From: Scleroderma bovista
Taxonomy: Eukaryota > Basidiomycota > Agaricomycetes > Boletales > Sclerodermataceae
DNA: 64,000 nt
NCBI GenBank assembly: GCA_037178675.1
Contig: JAYMGJ010000040.1
Span: forward strand, 1 to 64,000
Direction of reading: 5' to 3'
In this document: in pieces, positions 26,902 through 37,126 of the stretch
Layout: every line of letters starts with the position of its first letter
Position numbering within the stretch: the first letter of the stretch is position 1
Made by a program: the position numbers and the translations under genes
Notes under the pieces: generated by a model
Databases searched by the model: none
What the model saw: only the letters and a program-made list of their open reading frames with translations
Told to the model about the DNA's origin: nothing

Positions 26902-28582
26902 CTAGGAGAGATATCTGGCCAGCCTCTGTAAGCGTTCACCGGCCTGCCTAAGTGTATCGACATCTTTGCAAAAGGCAAAGCGGGCATAATTTTCGCCGAT
27001 GTGGCAGTGCTCCTCGCAATAGAACTTTCCAGTGTTTAGTTGGACACTCTGAGGCGAAAAGTCATAAGACAAAACTCACATCGCTCACTGGAATGGATGA
27101 CACTCCAACCTCCACAGCGATAAACCAGGATGCCCTACAACGGTTAGCCACCTCACAATGCTTTGAAGGGGCGAACCTACTTGAAGTCCCTCGCACGGTT
27201 TTTTATCGATGGAGGGAATGGGTAATCATCCGGGATTTTGACCCGAGAGATATCCTACATGATATTGTTATGTGACACCAGGATCACACAAGGGTAGAAT
27301 TACCACTAGAACAAAGTAAGAGCCTTCCGGAAGGCTGTACTTTAAACCAAGTTTATCGAAGGCGGCCAAAAGAACGTCACGCCTTTCTTGGTATTCCCTG
27401 AGCTGTTGTTCGAAAAAGCCGCGGGTTCTTGCTTCTTCGAGACCTGCGGCTGCAGCTTCTTGAAGAGGCGAGTTGGAGCAAAAAACGATACGCGTGCTGG
27501 CAGCAAGGGTGGGTCCAATGATGGAGAGGGGGCCAATAAGCCAGCCAACACGCCACCCTGTGGCAGCAAATGCCTCTGACCGAAAGGTATCAGCAAGATG
27601 AATTTACCGAAATACTTTTGCACTTACTGCCGGCTGACATGACTGTCACGGTCCTGTCCCACATGCCAGGAAGGTTGGCAATGCGGATATGTTCCTTGCC
27701 ATCATAGACGAGACAATCATACTGCGAAGGTAAATGAGATTGATGGCTACATGCGTGAAATATGTAATATACCACTTCGTCTGCCATGACAAGTAAATTG
27801 AACTCTTTCGCGAGAGCCGCTATTTTCTCAAGTTCGTCTTTGGTAAATATTTTACCGACAGGATTGTGTGGTGTGTTCACTATGATCATCTTTGTCCGAG
27901 GAGTAATAGCGCGGCTACACTTGCTATGATATAATTGGTTGATAAGGCGAAGGCGTCTACGTACCGTAATTCGTCGAAATCTATTGTCCAATCTGCACTG
28001 GAAGGCTTATCACCATCTAGGTTAGGATGAAAGGGAACATAGACGGGTTTTCCCCCATTGAAGATCACGGAGGCGAGATACTGGTCGAAGAAAGGTTCGA
28101 ACATGATGACTTCGTCCCCATGATCCAAAAAAGCGGTGAAAACGGAATACTGGCCTTATGAGGACATGAGCCGAGGTAGATTAGAGATGAAGGATGAAGG
28201 ACCTTGATTTGCACCACTGGTGACCAGTATTTCTGTTTCCACGTCAAGGGATCTATTAAAGGAACCCTCATAGAAAGCTTTTATTGCGTTGCGCAAGCGT
28301 ATGCGACCTTTGGGATGGGAGTAGTGATTGGGTAAGACGGTTTTGAGGGCGGCATTTGCAGCATCGGTGACCCAGGTGGGTGGGGAGAAGTTCATGTATC
28401 CTTGACCAAGGTTGATGCAGTCATGAGGGAGGTTTATAGCGCTTGGGATAAGATGAACGAGGGAGGGAGAAAGGGAGAATCAGGCGCACTGACTTGAAGA
28501 CAGACCAGACGTCTTGCTGGAGCGCGCGTCCCTCGACAAGACGGGATGCGATGGGTATGGGGTATAAATTATCGCTCGACAT
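26902..28582 (-). CDS. BNA3: kynurenine aminotransferase-like PLP enzyme
   Basis: Fold-type I aminotransferase of the kynurenine/glutamine transaminase K group, making kynurenate from kynurenine. It starts MSSDNLYPIPIASRLVEG at 28582. Conserved blocks are INLGQGYMNF, ETEILVTSGANQG, DHGDEVIMFEPFFDQY, IIVNTPHNPVGKIF (the NPVG pocket), LVMADEVYDCLVYDG, then a Lys-bearing motif near SAGK with ATGWRVGW after an intron. It ends LARYLS at 26902. Multiple short introns were skipped. It converges with the helicase, 85 bases between stops. Its start is only 87 bases from the left LTR of the retrotransposon, which may have displaced upstream promoter sequence. Confidence 0.85.
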
Positions 28583-28669
28583 TGCCCTTGCTGGATGGAT
28601 CCGGGTGGGGAGACACACGGAGACGAAGCCAGAAGACGCAGCCGCACGAGTGGCTGACAAGACCCTCGC

Positions 28670-28917
28670 TGTAACGACTTACGAATTTTAACGCCTCGGA
28701 TTTACTTACTCTTTTTCTTGCTTCTTTGTTCTTCCCTTTTTAGTTACTCGTTTATTCTCCCGCCGCACGTAGAAAGTACTTAAGGACGTAGAATATTCGA
28801 TGTATTCCCCAGTCGACCTCTTACAGAGTTTCTTGGCCAGTTCTTCCTGAGCGAACTAAGGAATCCTCTAACAAGAAAAGACTACCGTGTGGCTGAACTC
28901 TTCCGACTTCCGTCACA
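28670..28917 (+). repeat. left LTR (248 bp)
   Basis: Direct repeat of 36269-36516; I saw no difference between the two copies. Ends TG...CA. The left flank is CTCGC. The bases immediately downstream (TATTTTGAACTACC) contain no TGG-starting tRNA primer site. Confidence 0.95.
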
Positions 28918-29016
28918 TATTTTGAACTACCTCACGAAAAACTCTGCTTCTTCTATAACCTCGTAAACACCCGTTACCCGTTCTACGTCCGTGACGTCGC
29001 CCACTCGTTACTCGGC

Positions 29017-32000
29017 TTGATCACCCAGGTACGAGGCAGCTTCGTCCAAAGTTTACTGATGTCTTCTCCTTTTAACCCCAGCGCCATCAACGACGAGATT
29101 CGTCGCCGTTTTTGGGCAATCGAGCCAGACCGAGAAAGCCCGCTCCAATTCGGAGGGATAACCCGCGGTCCAGACTACCAGTTTGATGTGCCTACTAGGC
29201 CGAACACACCATTAGCTCACGAGCCCTATGGGTTCGTTAGGACAACCGGGAATGACTCCCCATTAGGCCGCACTGACCTTGGTAACCCCGGGGTTGGTGT
29301 GAACGACGTGCAGAATGCAGTCGAGCAGCCAGTCCGCGAGCTAGGGAATGAGCCGCAAGGCTGTACCCCAGACCCCCCAGTTGACACTGGAAAGGGTAAT
29401 AATGCGCACGATGGCGATGGTTTCATCAAACCGCGTTCGCCCGCGCCAAGTACTGTATCGTTAGTACGAACCTCAGTGATATTTGATAAGAACCGTTGGC
29501 CTGCATGGATGCGAGACGCCACAGATGACCACCTCGTGAATAAAGAGGAAAGTAAGCCTACTCCTAAGCCGATCTGGTCGGACCTCGTTGAGAACAACAG
29601 AGACTTGAAAGAAGCCTTGCCGCATTGGTATGGAACGTCGACAACCAAGCCTGCGGAAGGAATGAATAAAGGCACGAAGCCAAGTCAGCCAGTCTCCGTT
29701 GATAATGAACCACGACTTACCAAGAATGAAAAGGAAAAGTGGCGGGCCCCCACTCCTAGCACTACCATAGGCGCGCGAACTGAAATCATGAGCATCCAAG
29801 GCTCTCACGCCGCGAACGCAGACGAAAGAAATACACCTGATGATGTGATAAGGCAATTGAGACAAGCCGGGCTGGTCGAGCAGCTTGACAGTGCCGAGGC
29901 CTTGATACGTGAACAACAAGCGATTATCGACTCGTTGAAACGACGGAACAGGCGTGAAACTTGGAGGCCTGGACCGTCAGGATTGACTGCTGAACAAAAG
30001 GGATCGGTCCCCAAGGTTAGCATCGAGACAGATGTCGTGAACCATGTGTACGAACCAGGAACATCAGAGGAACGCTCTGAGTCGCTCGGAAACGCGATCA
30101 GTGTTCTGGAAAGAGCATCAGTCAAGTCACAGAATATGGATGGCAGAAATAAAGGAATCCGCAAATCTACAAGGACACTGCAGAGAGATGCGACTTCCAT
30201 TGCTCGAGCTTCGTCAGTATTCCCGCGAGAAAGCACGGTGCTGCGTGCAATGCGAGGCGATCCTGGAAACAACCATAGCTCGTCAAGTTCGACTACGACT
30301 AGGCAAGGCGAGCGGCTGAATAACTTACCCCCCAGAAGGCCCATCGCGCCAGATCCGTCCTCGGACTCTTCTAGTGATGGCACGACGTCTGACAGCTCGT
30401 CCTCGGGCGATGACTCTTCGTTCGGATCAGATTTCTTCGAGGAAGAACCCTCTACAGTCTTCACAAACGACTCGGACCAAACAAAGGCACGAAAGCGCGA
30501 GAAAAAGCGCCGTTACAGGGCTAAACTGAACAAGATGAAATATCAGCAGTCATTCTTAAAAGAAGACCCACCATTCACTTACCGTGGCGAAATCCAAGTC
30601 GGACTGTTCAAGAAATGGTGCCGCGAGTTGCGCGACTGGGCTAAGCGTGCTCGCCTCGATCGGAAGAAGAGCATCCGTCTTGCGGGCAAGTACCTTGATG
30701 GACGGGCATACCGTTTCTATGAAAGGGATGTGTTAGATCTAAAGAAAAGATACACACTCACCACTTTCTTTGAAGGACTATTCGATTATGTATTCCCGGC
30801 CGACTTCCGGATGCAACAACGCGATAAATTCGACGCTTGCAGACAGGACGGCCGATCTGTGTTGGACTTCTTGAGGAAACTCCAAGAGATCGCCGACACA
30901 GTTGGTGACATTGGCGATCGCGATGTCGTCCTGGCATTTTGGAGACGTTGTCAGCCTTACTTGCGCGCAGAACTCACCAAGAATGGGTACGACGCGACTA
31001 CCATCTCCGTGATCACCCTTGAATCCGAGTGCGTGCGCTACGAGAAGGCAAAGCGCGTCATCGATGAGGATCGTCATCGTAGACCGCAATCGTCACGTGA
31101 ACGCAGTCACCAGCAACAGAGCACCGGCCAACTCAGTACGGCCGCTACTCGACCTACTACATCCACGACTGGTGCCCACGCAACTGCTCAGAACCCCAAA
31201 CAGACAAGCCCAAAGCCCCAGCACGACAATGGCAAAACGATTGATAAAGAGCGCAAGCGACGCCTGCGGCAGGAAGGCAGATGCTTCAACTGCGAAGGGA
31301 CTGACCATATTGAACGCAACTGTCCCAAGCGTTGGCAGACCAAGGACAAACGAAGCAACCAACGCCTGCTTCTCAACTCGGTAGGAATGTCCGCCGCCGA
31401 AGCCCGATTAGCCGCGATTGAAGAAGGGACAGAACTAGGCCTCTTCGCGCTCTGCACAGCTGTGAGCCCTGACGAAGAAGAGGAGTCCAGTCATCCCCTT
31501 GGAGTCCATACAATTGAACGCAGCGCTGCCCGAATGAAGGGACTCACTCGACTACTCCCAAAGCCGATCATAATTATTGTACGTATCAATGACAAGCCAT
31601 GTCGAGCCCTGCTCGACTCTGGATCGCTATCCGACTTTGCATCTACCACTCTCGTCGACCAACTTCAACTGCCACTCGACATCCTTGACAAGCCTCTGAA
31701 CCTTCAGCTCGCTGTCTCGGGGTCTCGCAGCAAGGTGAAAGCGACCACCTCGCCCCAGTTGTCATATCAACATATCCATGAACAGCGGACTCTTGACGTT
31801 GCCAACCTGGACTCCTACGACCTGATTCTTGGAATGCCATTCCTATTCCAGCACAAGATCTTGCTGGGATTTAATCCGGCACAAGTAACGGTACGAAGCA
31901 ACACCTCATTGCCTATTCAAGGGACTCAAACGATCGCGTTAGAGTCTCGGGCGGCAGAAATTCTAGCCGATGAGAAAGATAAGCTGCGGGGGGAGTTGAA

Positions 32001-35000
32001 GGCATATGCCAAAGACATTTGCAAAGAGGCCATTGAGACGCCTCTACCCCCTCTACGAGACATCAACCATGTCATACCATTAATAGACGAGAATAAAGTG
32101 TACTCATGGCGACCGTCTCGGTGCCCTGAGCCTCTGAAGCCCCTCTGGCGTGCAAAGCGTGATGATTATATTCGGACTGCACGTTGGGAATTCAGTAGTG
32201 GGACCAATGCCATCCCCATGTTAATGCTAAAGAAAGCTACTAAAGATGGCACACTACGACTGAGGACGGTGATTGACACGCGCGAACGCAATGCCAACAC
32301 TAGGAAATTGGCTTCGCCATTGCCAGATATGGAGGCTATCCTCCGAAATGTCGTATCACACCCTTACCGGACGCTACTCGATGGAAAGGACGCATACGAA
32401 CAAATACGTGTCCACCCTGATGATGTTCCTAAAACTTTGTTTACCACGCCTGATGGGACAATGATCAGCCATGTCATGCAGATCGGCGATTGCAACGCTG
32501 GTGCTACATACCAATCCCTAATGAACCATATTTTTGCTTCGCACATTGGTGTCTTCATGGATGTTTACCTTGATGACATTGTGATCTACTCTGACACCCC
32601 CAAGGATCACGTCAAACATGTCAAGATTGTGATTGATACCTTGCGAAAACACAAGTTTTACCTAAGTGAGCACAAACTACAATTCTTCATGGATGAACTA
32701 CGAATTCTCGGGCACGTCATTGACCATAACGGAATCCGCATGGACCCTGACAAAGTAGATAAGATCGTGAATTGGAAAACCCCAACAAATAAGGACTTAC
32801 TTGCTGGATTTATTGGTGCGGTCGGGTACCTAGCACCTGGGTGCGAAGGAGTCAGAATCCCTCTTGGGCACTTACATAAGTTGGCCGCACCAAACGTATC
32901 ATGGCGTTGGTCCTTTACGGAGCAGCGAGCTTTCGATCTAGTGAAAGAATTAGTTCATCGACACCGAGATGTGAGCCGAAAGACCATCGACTGCTCCGCA
33001 GGACACTTACCCATCAACCTTACATGCGATGCATGTCTGACAGGTGGAAGCGGGGTCCTGTGGCAGGGGGAAGACCTAGAGAATGGAAATATCGTAGCAT
33101 TTTGGTCGGGGAAGTTCAATTCTGCGCAGCAAAACTATCCCGTACATGAACAAGAATTGTTAGCCATTGTTGAGTCGCTGAAGCGATTCCAACACCTACT
33201 ACAAGGCACGAGGTTTCACATCTTCACTGACCACAAAGGACTTGAGTGGATTCGTACCCAACGGAAGTTGTCACCTCGTCAGGCCCGATGGCTTGAAGTC
33301 CTGGCTGATTTCGACTTCGAAATAGTGCACGTCCCAGGAAAGACCAATGTTCTCGCCGATGCACTGAGTCGTATCTATTCAGACGAACCGAAAGGCACAG
33401 TGAGGGCCTCAAGCGAGTTTGTCAGTGCTGAAGAGGAACACTCGCCATCCGAACTACTACTAAACCTCGTAACAGTGCCCCTGTACACTGGGTCACCTAT
33501 CTTCCTAGGAGCAACAACCCGTAGGGAATCTGGCGCTCGAGCTGCCTTCCCAAACGCGAAACGAGTGATCCTGAAGCTGCCTGGGGAGCCAGCACGATCA
33601 CTGGAGGGTGGGAATACCGAACATTTACATAACTCACCTGCTAATGATGACACCACCGAACCAGTGGATACCCAGGCACCAGACAGCCGTCACGACGAAA
33701 GTGACAGTGCAGAGTCATCGCCACATAAGGAACATACAACACTCCCTGATATGATCACAATGTCAGAGCCAGGATTAGACATATGCGAGGACATACGGAA
33801 CCAATACTACCGGGATAAGTTCTTCTCAGACATCGTTAAACAACCTAAGAATTATAAGAACTTCGAAGTCAATAGTGGCTTGGTATACCTAAAGGACAAA
33901 GGACGCCAAACACTATGTATCCCAGACATCATCCTAGGAAATCGGCGCATACGTGAGATTATCATCTCACACGCACACTCAATCCTAGCACATCTTGGAC
34001 CCAGTAAGACTACCAATTACCTCCGAGACAATGTCTGGTGGAAAGGGATAAATTCAGATGTTGAGGCATTCTGTAGATCCTGTACCATATGTCAAACGTC
34101 GAAACCAAGCAACCACCCTAGCTACGGATTACTAGAGACTCTCGACGTCCCTTCCTACCCCTGGGAAACAATCGGAATGGACTTTGTCGGACCCTTACCG
34201 GAATCAAAGACCTTGAACGGTAGTTTTGATATGATCCTGGTCATCATTGATTACCTAACGGTTATGGTGCACCTCGTACCAACGAAACAAACCTATCGAG
34301 CCAAAGACATCGCAGAAGTCATGTTTGATAGAGTATACAAGCTCCACGGAATGCCGCGGAATATTATTAGTGATCGAGACTCATTGTTCACTAGCACTTT
34401 CTGGACTAAACTAAATGAGTTGACCCACTCCGAACTCCGCATGTCATCCAGCTTCCACCCTCAGACCGACGGAATTACCGAGCGAGCAAACCGTACCATC
34501 ACTCAGATGCTCCGCTCATGCATCTCCTCAAACCAGAAGGACTGGGCAACAAGACTACCAGCAATCGAGTTTGCAATGAACTCCGCCCGGTCTGAGACGA
34601 CTGGATTCACACCCTTCGTGCTCAACTACGGACGATCGCCTAGATCGATGATCTGGGAAACAAACTCAGAGTTCCCTGGTGTTCGTGTCTTTGCCCAGCG
34701 AATGAAAGACACTATATTACGAGCACACGACTCAATCATAGCGGCCCGCGTCAAGCAGACAGTCATGGCCAACCGGAGACGAAAAGACGTGCCTTTTGTC
34801 AAAGGTGACCTGGTGTACCTGTCCACCGCCAATCTCACCCTTCCGAAAGGACACGCACGGAAACTAGCGCCAAAGTTTATTGGCCCGTACAAAATCACTG
34901 AAGACTACCGGAACAACACATTCCTATTAGACCTGCCAGCCGAACTGAAACAGCGCGGTATTCACCCGGCGTTTCATGCAAGCCTGCTTCGAATCCACGT

Positions 35001-36240
35001 CCCTAACGACGATCGGCGATTCCCAGGTAGACAGCTACAACAACTCGTCGGACTAGGGAAGGTAGAAAACTTATCAGTAAAACGGATTACTGACCATCAT
35101 GGAAAGGCGCTTGATGCACTATTCCTAGTTGAGTACTCGAACGGGGACTCCGTCTGGCTACCTCACCACGAAGTGACCAACCTCGAGGCATTCTCCCAGT
35201 ACCTTGAGGCACTCAACATCGCGACCGCCAACGATCTGCCGACCCGCACAAGCCCTTCGCAGGACCTACCATTGTTCTCAATGTCCGCGGACGATGGATC
35301 CACCTGTTGTCAAGCGGCGCTCGACATAATCGATCAGGTCCTGCTGAACCTAGGGAACTCAGCGATGCCAACGGATGGCGCAGCCCGCCTCCATCCCTCG
35401 GGCTCCAACGCCTCCCCTGAAACTAAAACCCGACGCAAGAAAATGCATAAAAGGCGGACGAGACGCCCCTCTGCTAATCAACCACGACCACCCATGAACT
35501 TCACTCCTCTTGACCTCGAGCGATTCCGCGCTACCGCTGCCGCCATCCACGATGGTTCCTTTGATATCAGACGCGACATAGTCCCACCCGGATATGTCAA
35601 CTTCTGCGTCTTGCACGCCGAAGACCCCGATCCTTACCAGCGGTACCCTCTGCCTCCCGCTTTCGGGCTCGCGAAAACCGAACACGCAAAGAAGAGGAAC
35701 CGGCGTGGTGGAGGACAATCCCAGTACCTTACCAGAGTCATATTTGACCGCTTCGCAGCGGACACTATGACCCGTAAGCACCCGAAATCGAGAACTACTC
35801 ACCGCACTCACACTGCCTCAGAGCGTGCTAACTCTGGTCCGCCCCGCGAGAAGGGCCGTCGCCACGAACCCTACCCACACAACAGACGAAACGGAGGGCA
35901 CAATGGAGGTCAGAACGGACCCAACGGTCGTGGAGGACGCCGCACCTTCTACAAGAATCAATCACGCGACTTCCGCGCTGACGCCCCTGGCCGCGCACCC
36001 ACCGACCCCATTCCCCAGAACCTTATGACTAATAACGTCTTGAATGACTTCGACGACATCTTTAGGAACCTAGAGATCACCTCCGCCGCTGGAGACTCCC
36101 AGGTTCAAACCCCCACGGAGTCGGTTGCCGGTCCTTCTACAGGTTGGATCATAAGACAAACTCTCTTCCTAATGACCCTAACGCTTCTCTACTTACTAGT
36201 CGCCTCCGACAGTACTACGAACAGCGTCGCCGCAACTTGA
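29017..36240 (+). CDS. single-frame Gag-Pol polyprotein of Ty3/gypsy element, with C-terminal extension
   Basis: 2407 codons, no stop or frameshift. Approximate residues: disordered N-terminal region and Ser-rich acidic stretch (440-490); gag core (about 515-700); CCHC zinc knuckle CFNCEGTDHIERNC (about 756); aspartic protease LLDSGSLSDF (about 866); reverse transcriptase with YLDDIVIYS (about 1184); RNase H with TCDACLTGG and FTDHKGLEW (about 1335-1405); integrase zinc region H-H-CRSCTIC (about 1651-1690); catalytic core D (GMDFVG), D (ISDRDS), E (GITERA) at about 1721, 1785 and 1821; GPY/F module KFIGPYKI; and a chromodomain-like segment KRITDHHGKAL to LPHHEVTN (about 2022-2060). A further 340 residues follow: a basic region, an Arg/Gly/Asn-rich stretch near 2290-2320 and a hydrophobic segment near the end (about 2380-2398). 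Intact catalytic residues suggest recent activity. Confidence 0.93.
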   Translation: MITQVRGSFVQSLLMSSPFNPSAINDEIRRRFWAIEPDRESPLQFGGITRGPDYQFDVPTRPNTPLAHEPYGFVRTTGNDSPLGRTDLGNPGVGVNDVQNAVEQPVRELGNEPQGCTPDPPVDTGKGNNAHDGDGFIKPRSPAPSTVSLVRTSVIFDKNRWPAWMRDATDDHLVNKEESKPTPKPIWSDLVENNRDLKEALPHWYGTSTTKPAEGMNKGTKPSQPVSVDNEPRLTKNEKEKWRAPTPSTTIGARTEIMSIQGSHAANADERNTPDDVIRQLRQAGLVEQLDSAEALIREQQAIIDSLKRRNRRETWRPGPSGLTAEQKGSVPKVSIETDVVNHVYEPGTSEERSESLGNAISVLERASVKSQNMDGRNKGIRKSTRTLQRDATSIARASSVFPRESTVLRAMRGDPGNNHSSSSSTTTRQGERLNNLPPRRPIAPDPSSDSSSDGTTSDSSSSGDDSSFGSDFFEEEPSTVFTNDSDQTKARKREKKRRYRAKLNKMKYQQSFLKEDPPFTYRGEIQVGLFKKWCRELRDWAKRARLDRKKSIRLAGKYLDGRAYRFYERDVLDLKKRYTLTTFFEGLFDYVFPADFRMQQRDKFDACRQDGRSVLDFLRKLQEIADTVGDIGDRDVVLAFWRRCQPYLRAELTKNGYDATTISVITLESECVRYEKAKRVIDEDRHRRPQSSRERSHQQQSTGQLSTAATRPTTSTTGAHATAQNPKQTSPKPQHDNGKTIDKERKRRLRQEGRCFNCEGTDHIERNCPKRWQTKDKRSNQRLLLNSVGMSAAEARLAAIEEGTELGLFALCTAVSPDEEEESSHPLGVHTIERSAARMKGLTRLLPKPIIIIVRINDKPCRALLDSGSLSDFASTTLVDQLQLPLDILDKPLNLQLAVSGSRSKVKATTSPQLSYQHIHEQRTLDVANLDSYDLILGMPFLFQHKILLGFNPAQVTVRSNTSLPIQGTQTIALESRAAEILADEKDKLRGELKAYAKDICKEAIETPLPPLRDINHVIPLIDENKVYSWRPSRCPEPLKPLWRAKRDDYIRTARWEFSSGTNAIPMLMLKKATKDGTLRLRTVIDTRERNANTRKLASPLPDMEAILRNVVSHPYRTLLDGKDAYEQIRVHPDDVPKTLFTTPDGTMISHVMQIGDCNAGATYQSLMNHIFASHIGVFMDVYLDDIVIYSDTPKDHVKHVKIVIDTLRKHKFYLSEHKLQFFMDELRILGHVIDHNGIRMDPDKVDKIVNWKTPTNKDLLAGFIGAVGYLAPGCEGVRIPLGHLHKLAAPNVSWRWSFTEQRAFDLVKELVHRHRDVSRKTIDCSAGHLPINLTCDACLTGGSGVLWQGEDLENGNIVAFWSGKFNSAQQNYPVHEQELLAIVESLKRFQHLLQGTRFHIFTDHKGLEWIRTQRKLSPRQARWLEVLADFDFEIVHVPGKTNVLADALSRIYSDEPKGTVRASSEFVSAEEEHSPSELLLNLVTVPLYTGSPIFLGATTRRESGARAAFPNAKRVILKLPGEPARSLEGGNTEHLHNSPANDDTTEPVDTQAPDSRHDESDSAESSPHKEHTTLPDMITMSEPGLDICEDIRNQYYRDKFFSDIVKQPKNYKNFEVNSGLVYLKDKGRQTLCIPDIILGNRRIREIIISHAHSILAHLGPSKTTNYLRDNVWWKGINSDVEAFCRSCTICQTSKPSNHPSYGLLETLDVPSYPWETIGMDFVGPLPESKTLNGSFDMILVIIDYLTVMVHLVPTKQTYRAKDIAEVMFDRVYKLHGMPRNIISDRDSLFTSTFWTKLNELTHSELRMSSSFHPQTDGITERANRTITQMLRSCISSNQKDWATRLPAIEFAMNSARSETTGFTPFVLNYGRSPRSMIWETNSEFPGVRVFAQRMKDTILRAHDSIIAARVKQTVMANRRRKDVPFVKGDLVYLSTANLTLPKGHARKLAPKFIGPYKITEDYRNNTFLLDLPAELKQRGIHPAFHASLLRIHVPNDDRRFPGRQLQQLVGLGKVENLSVKRITDHHGKALDALFLVEYSNGDSVWLPHHEVTNLEAFSQYLEALNIATANDLPTRTSPSQDLPLFSMSADDGSTCCQAALDIIDQVLLNLGNSAMPTDGAARLHPSGSNASPETKTRRKKMHKRRTRRPSANQPRPPMNFTPLDLERFRATAAAIHDGSFDIRRDIVPPGYVNFCVLHAEDPDPYQRYPLPPAFGLAKTEHAKKRNRRGGGQSQYLTRVIFDRFAADTMTRKHPKSRTTHRTHTASERANSGPPREKGRRHEPYPHNRRNGGHNGGQNGPNGRGGRRTFYKNQSRDFRADAPGRAPTDPIPQNLMTNNVLNDFDDIFRNLEITSAAGDSQVQTPTESVAGPSTGWIIRQTLFLMTLTLLYLLVASDSTTNSVAAT

Positions 36241-36250
36241 TCCCCCATTG

Positions 36251-36268
36251 GAAGATCAGGAGGGCGAA
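36251..36268 (+). other. purine-rich tract before right LTR
   Basis: GAAGATCAGGAGGGCGAA directly precedes the right LTR and is mostly purine, in the place of the polypurine tract that primes plus-strand DNA. Two pyrimidines interrupt it in the first part and one in the second. Confidence 0.5.
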
Positions 36269-36516
36269 TGTAACGACTTACGAATTTTAACGCCTCGGAT
36301 TTACTTACTCTTTTTCTTGCTTCTTTGTTCTTCCCTTTTTAGTTACTCGTTTATTCTCCCGCCGCACGTAGAAAGTACTTAAGGACGTAGAATATTCGAT
36401 GTATTCCCCAGTCGACCTCTTACAGAGTTTCTTGGCCAGTTCTTCCTGAGCGAACTAAGGAATCCTCTAACAAGAAAAGACTACCGTGTGGCTGAACTCT
36501 TCCGACTTCCGTCACA
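36269..36516 (+). repeat. right LTR (248 bp)
   Basis: Identical by eye to 28670-28917. The right flank is CCTGA. It ends 47 bases before the holo-ACP synthase stop codon on the other strand, so it may overlap that gene's 3' UTR. Confidence 0.95.
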
Positions 36517-36563
36517 CCTGAGCGACCTCCAGTGGAAGTGACGGACGAATAGATAGTTTGTAG

Positions 36564-37052
36564 TCAGCTAGAATGGCACGTCCCTCCACTCGAGACACTT
36601 TCAGCCAGTACGCTTGCAACGATGTATTCCCCATCGTGACTGACAGAAACATCGAGGAGCGTCCCAACGGCTGTCTGACACACGAGCTGAGGCTTTGACC
36701 TTGTCTTCTTGTCGAAAGATTTGTATGTGAGGTCCTTCCACGTCGGTCGGAGCGGGTAAAGAGCTTTGTACGCTGCCTCTTTCACTGCCCACCTATGAAT
36801 TCAGTTCAGCTGGGCTTTGATGGAAGAGATCAACCCGCACCGCACGCCCAGAAACCGCGCTGCCACCATTTCATCCACTGCTCCCATGCAACGGTTGTCT
36901 TGCTTGTGAAACGGGTTTGCGAGCGCACGAAAAAAATCCAGTTCGACTGGACTGAGGATGCGAGATGCGAGATTGAATGCACCACGCCGTCGAACGAGGG
37001 CGACGATGCGAGGGACATGGAGAATGTCGATGCCTATTCTATGGGCAGGCAT
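36564..37052 (-). CDS. holo-[acyl-carrier-protein] synthase (AcpS-type phosphopantetheinyl transferase)
   Basis: Transfers 4'-phosphopantetheine from CoA to an acyl carrier protein, probably the mitochondrial one (PPT2-like role, inferred). It begins MPAHRIGIDILHVPRI at 37052, the standard GxDI motif holding the Mg-binding Asp. RILSPVELDFF follows, then, after an intron of about 50 bases, WAVKEAAYKAL, the second signature with the catalytic Glu and Lys. It ends with VSVSHDGEYIVASVL and a short tail at 36564. Length is about 145 residues, normal for AcpS. The 3' LTR lies just downstream but the coding region is complete. Confidence 0.88.
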
Positions 37053-37126
37053 GGTGTACGTACACGACGATAAGTAGTGTATGTACGAGAACTAGTCAAA
37101 CCACTGCAATATTTTTACTCCCATCC

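Larger units (their letters stand above)
28670..36516 (+). mobile_element. complete Ty3/gypsy LTR retrotransposon (chromovirus-like)
   Basis: A 7.85-kb element with two LTRs that I read as identical over 248 bases and one uninterrupted gag-pol frame between them. Domain order (protease, RT, RNase H, integrase) and the GPY/F module are those of Ty3/gypsy chromoviruses. LTRs begin TGTAAC and end GTCACA. The 5 bases flanking each side (CTCGC on the left, CCTGA on the right) do not match, so no target-site duplication is visible. It sits between the 5' side of the aminotransferase gene and the 3' side of holo-ACP synthase. Confidence 0.95.

Noticed and set aside
35080..35190. Canonical chromodomain in the retrotransposon
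   Set aside because: The segment is only chromodomain-like; the aromatic cage residues are not all evident, so it is not called a functional chromodomain.
28665..36521. Target-site duplication of shorter length
   Set aside because: Flanks CTCGC and CCTGA share no matching 4- or 5-base word at the borders.
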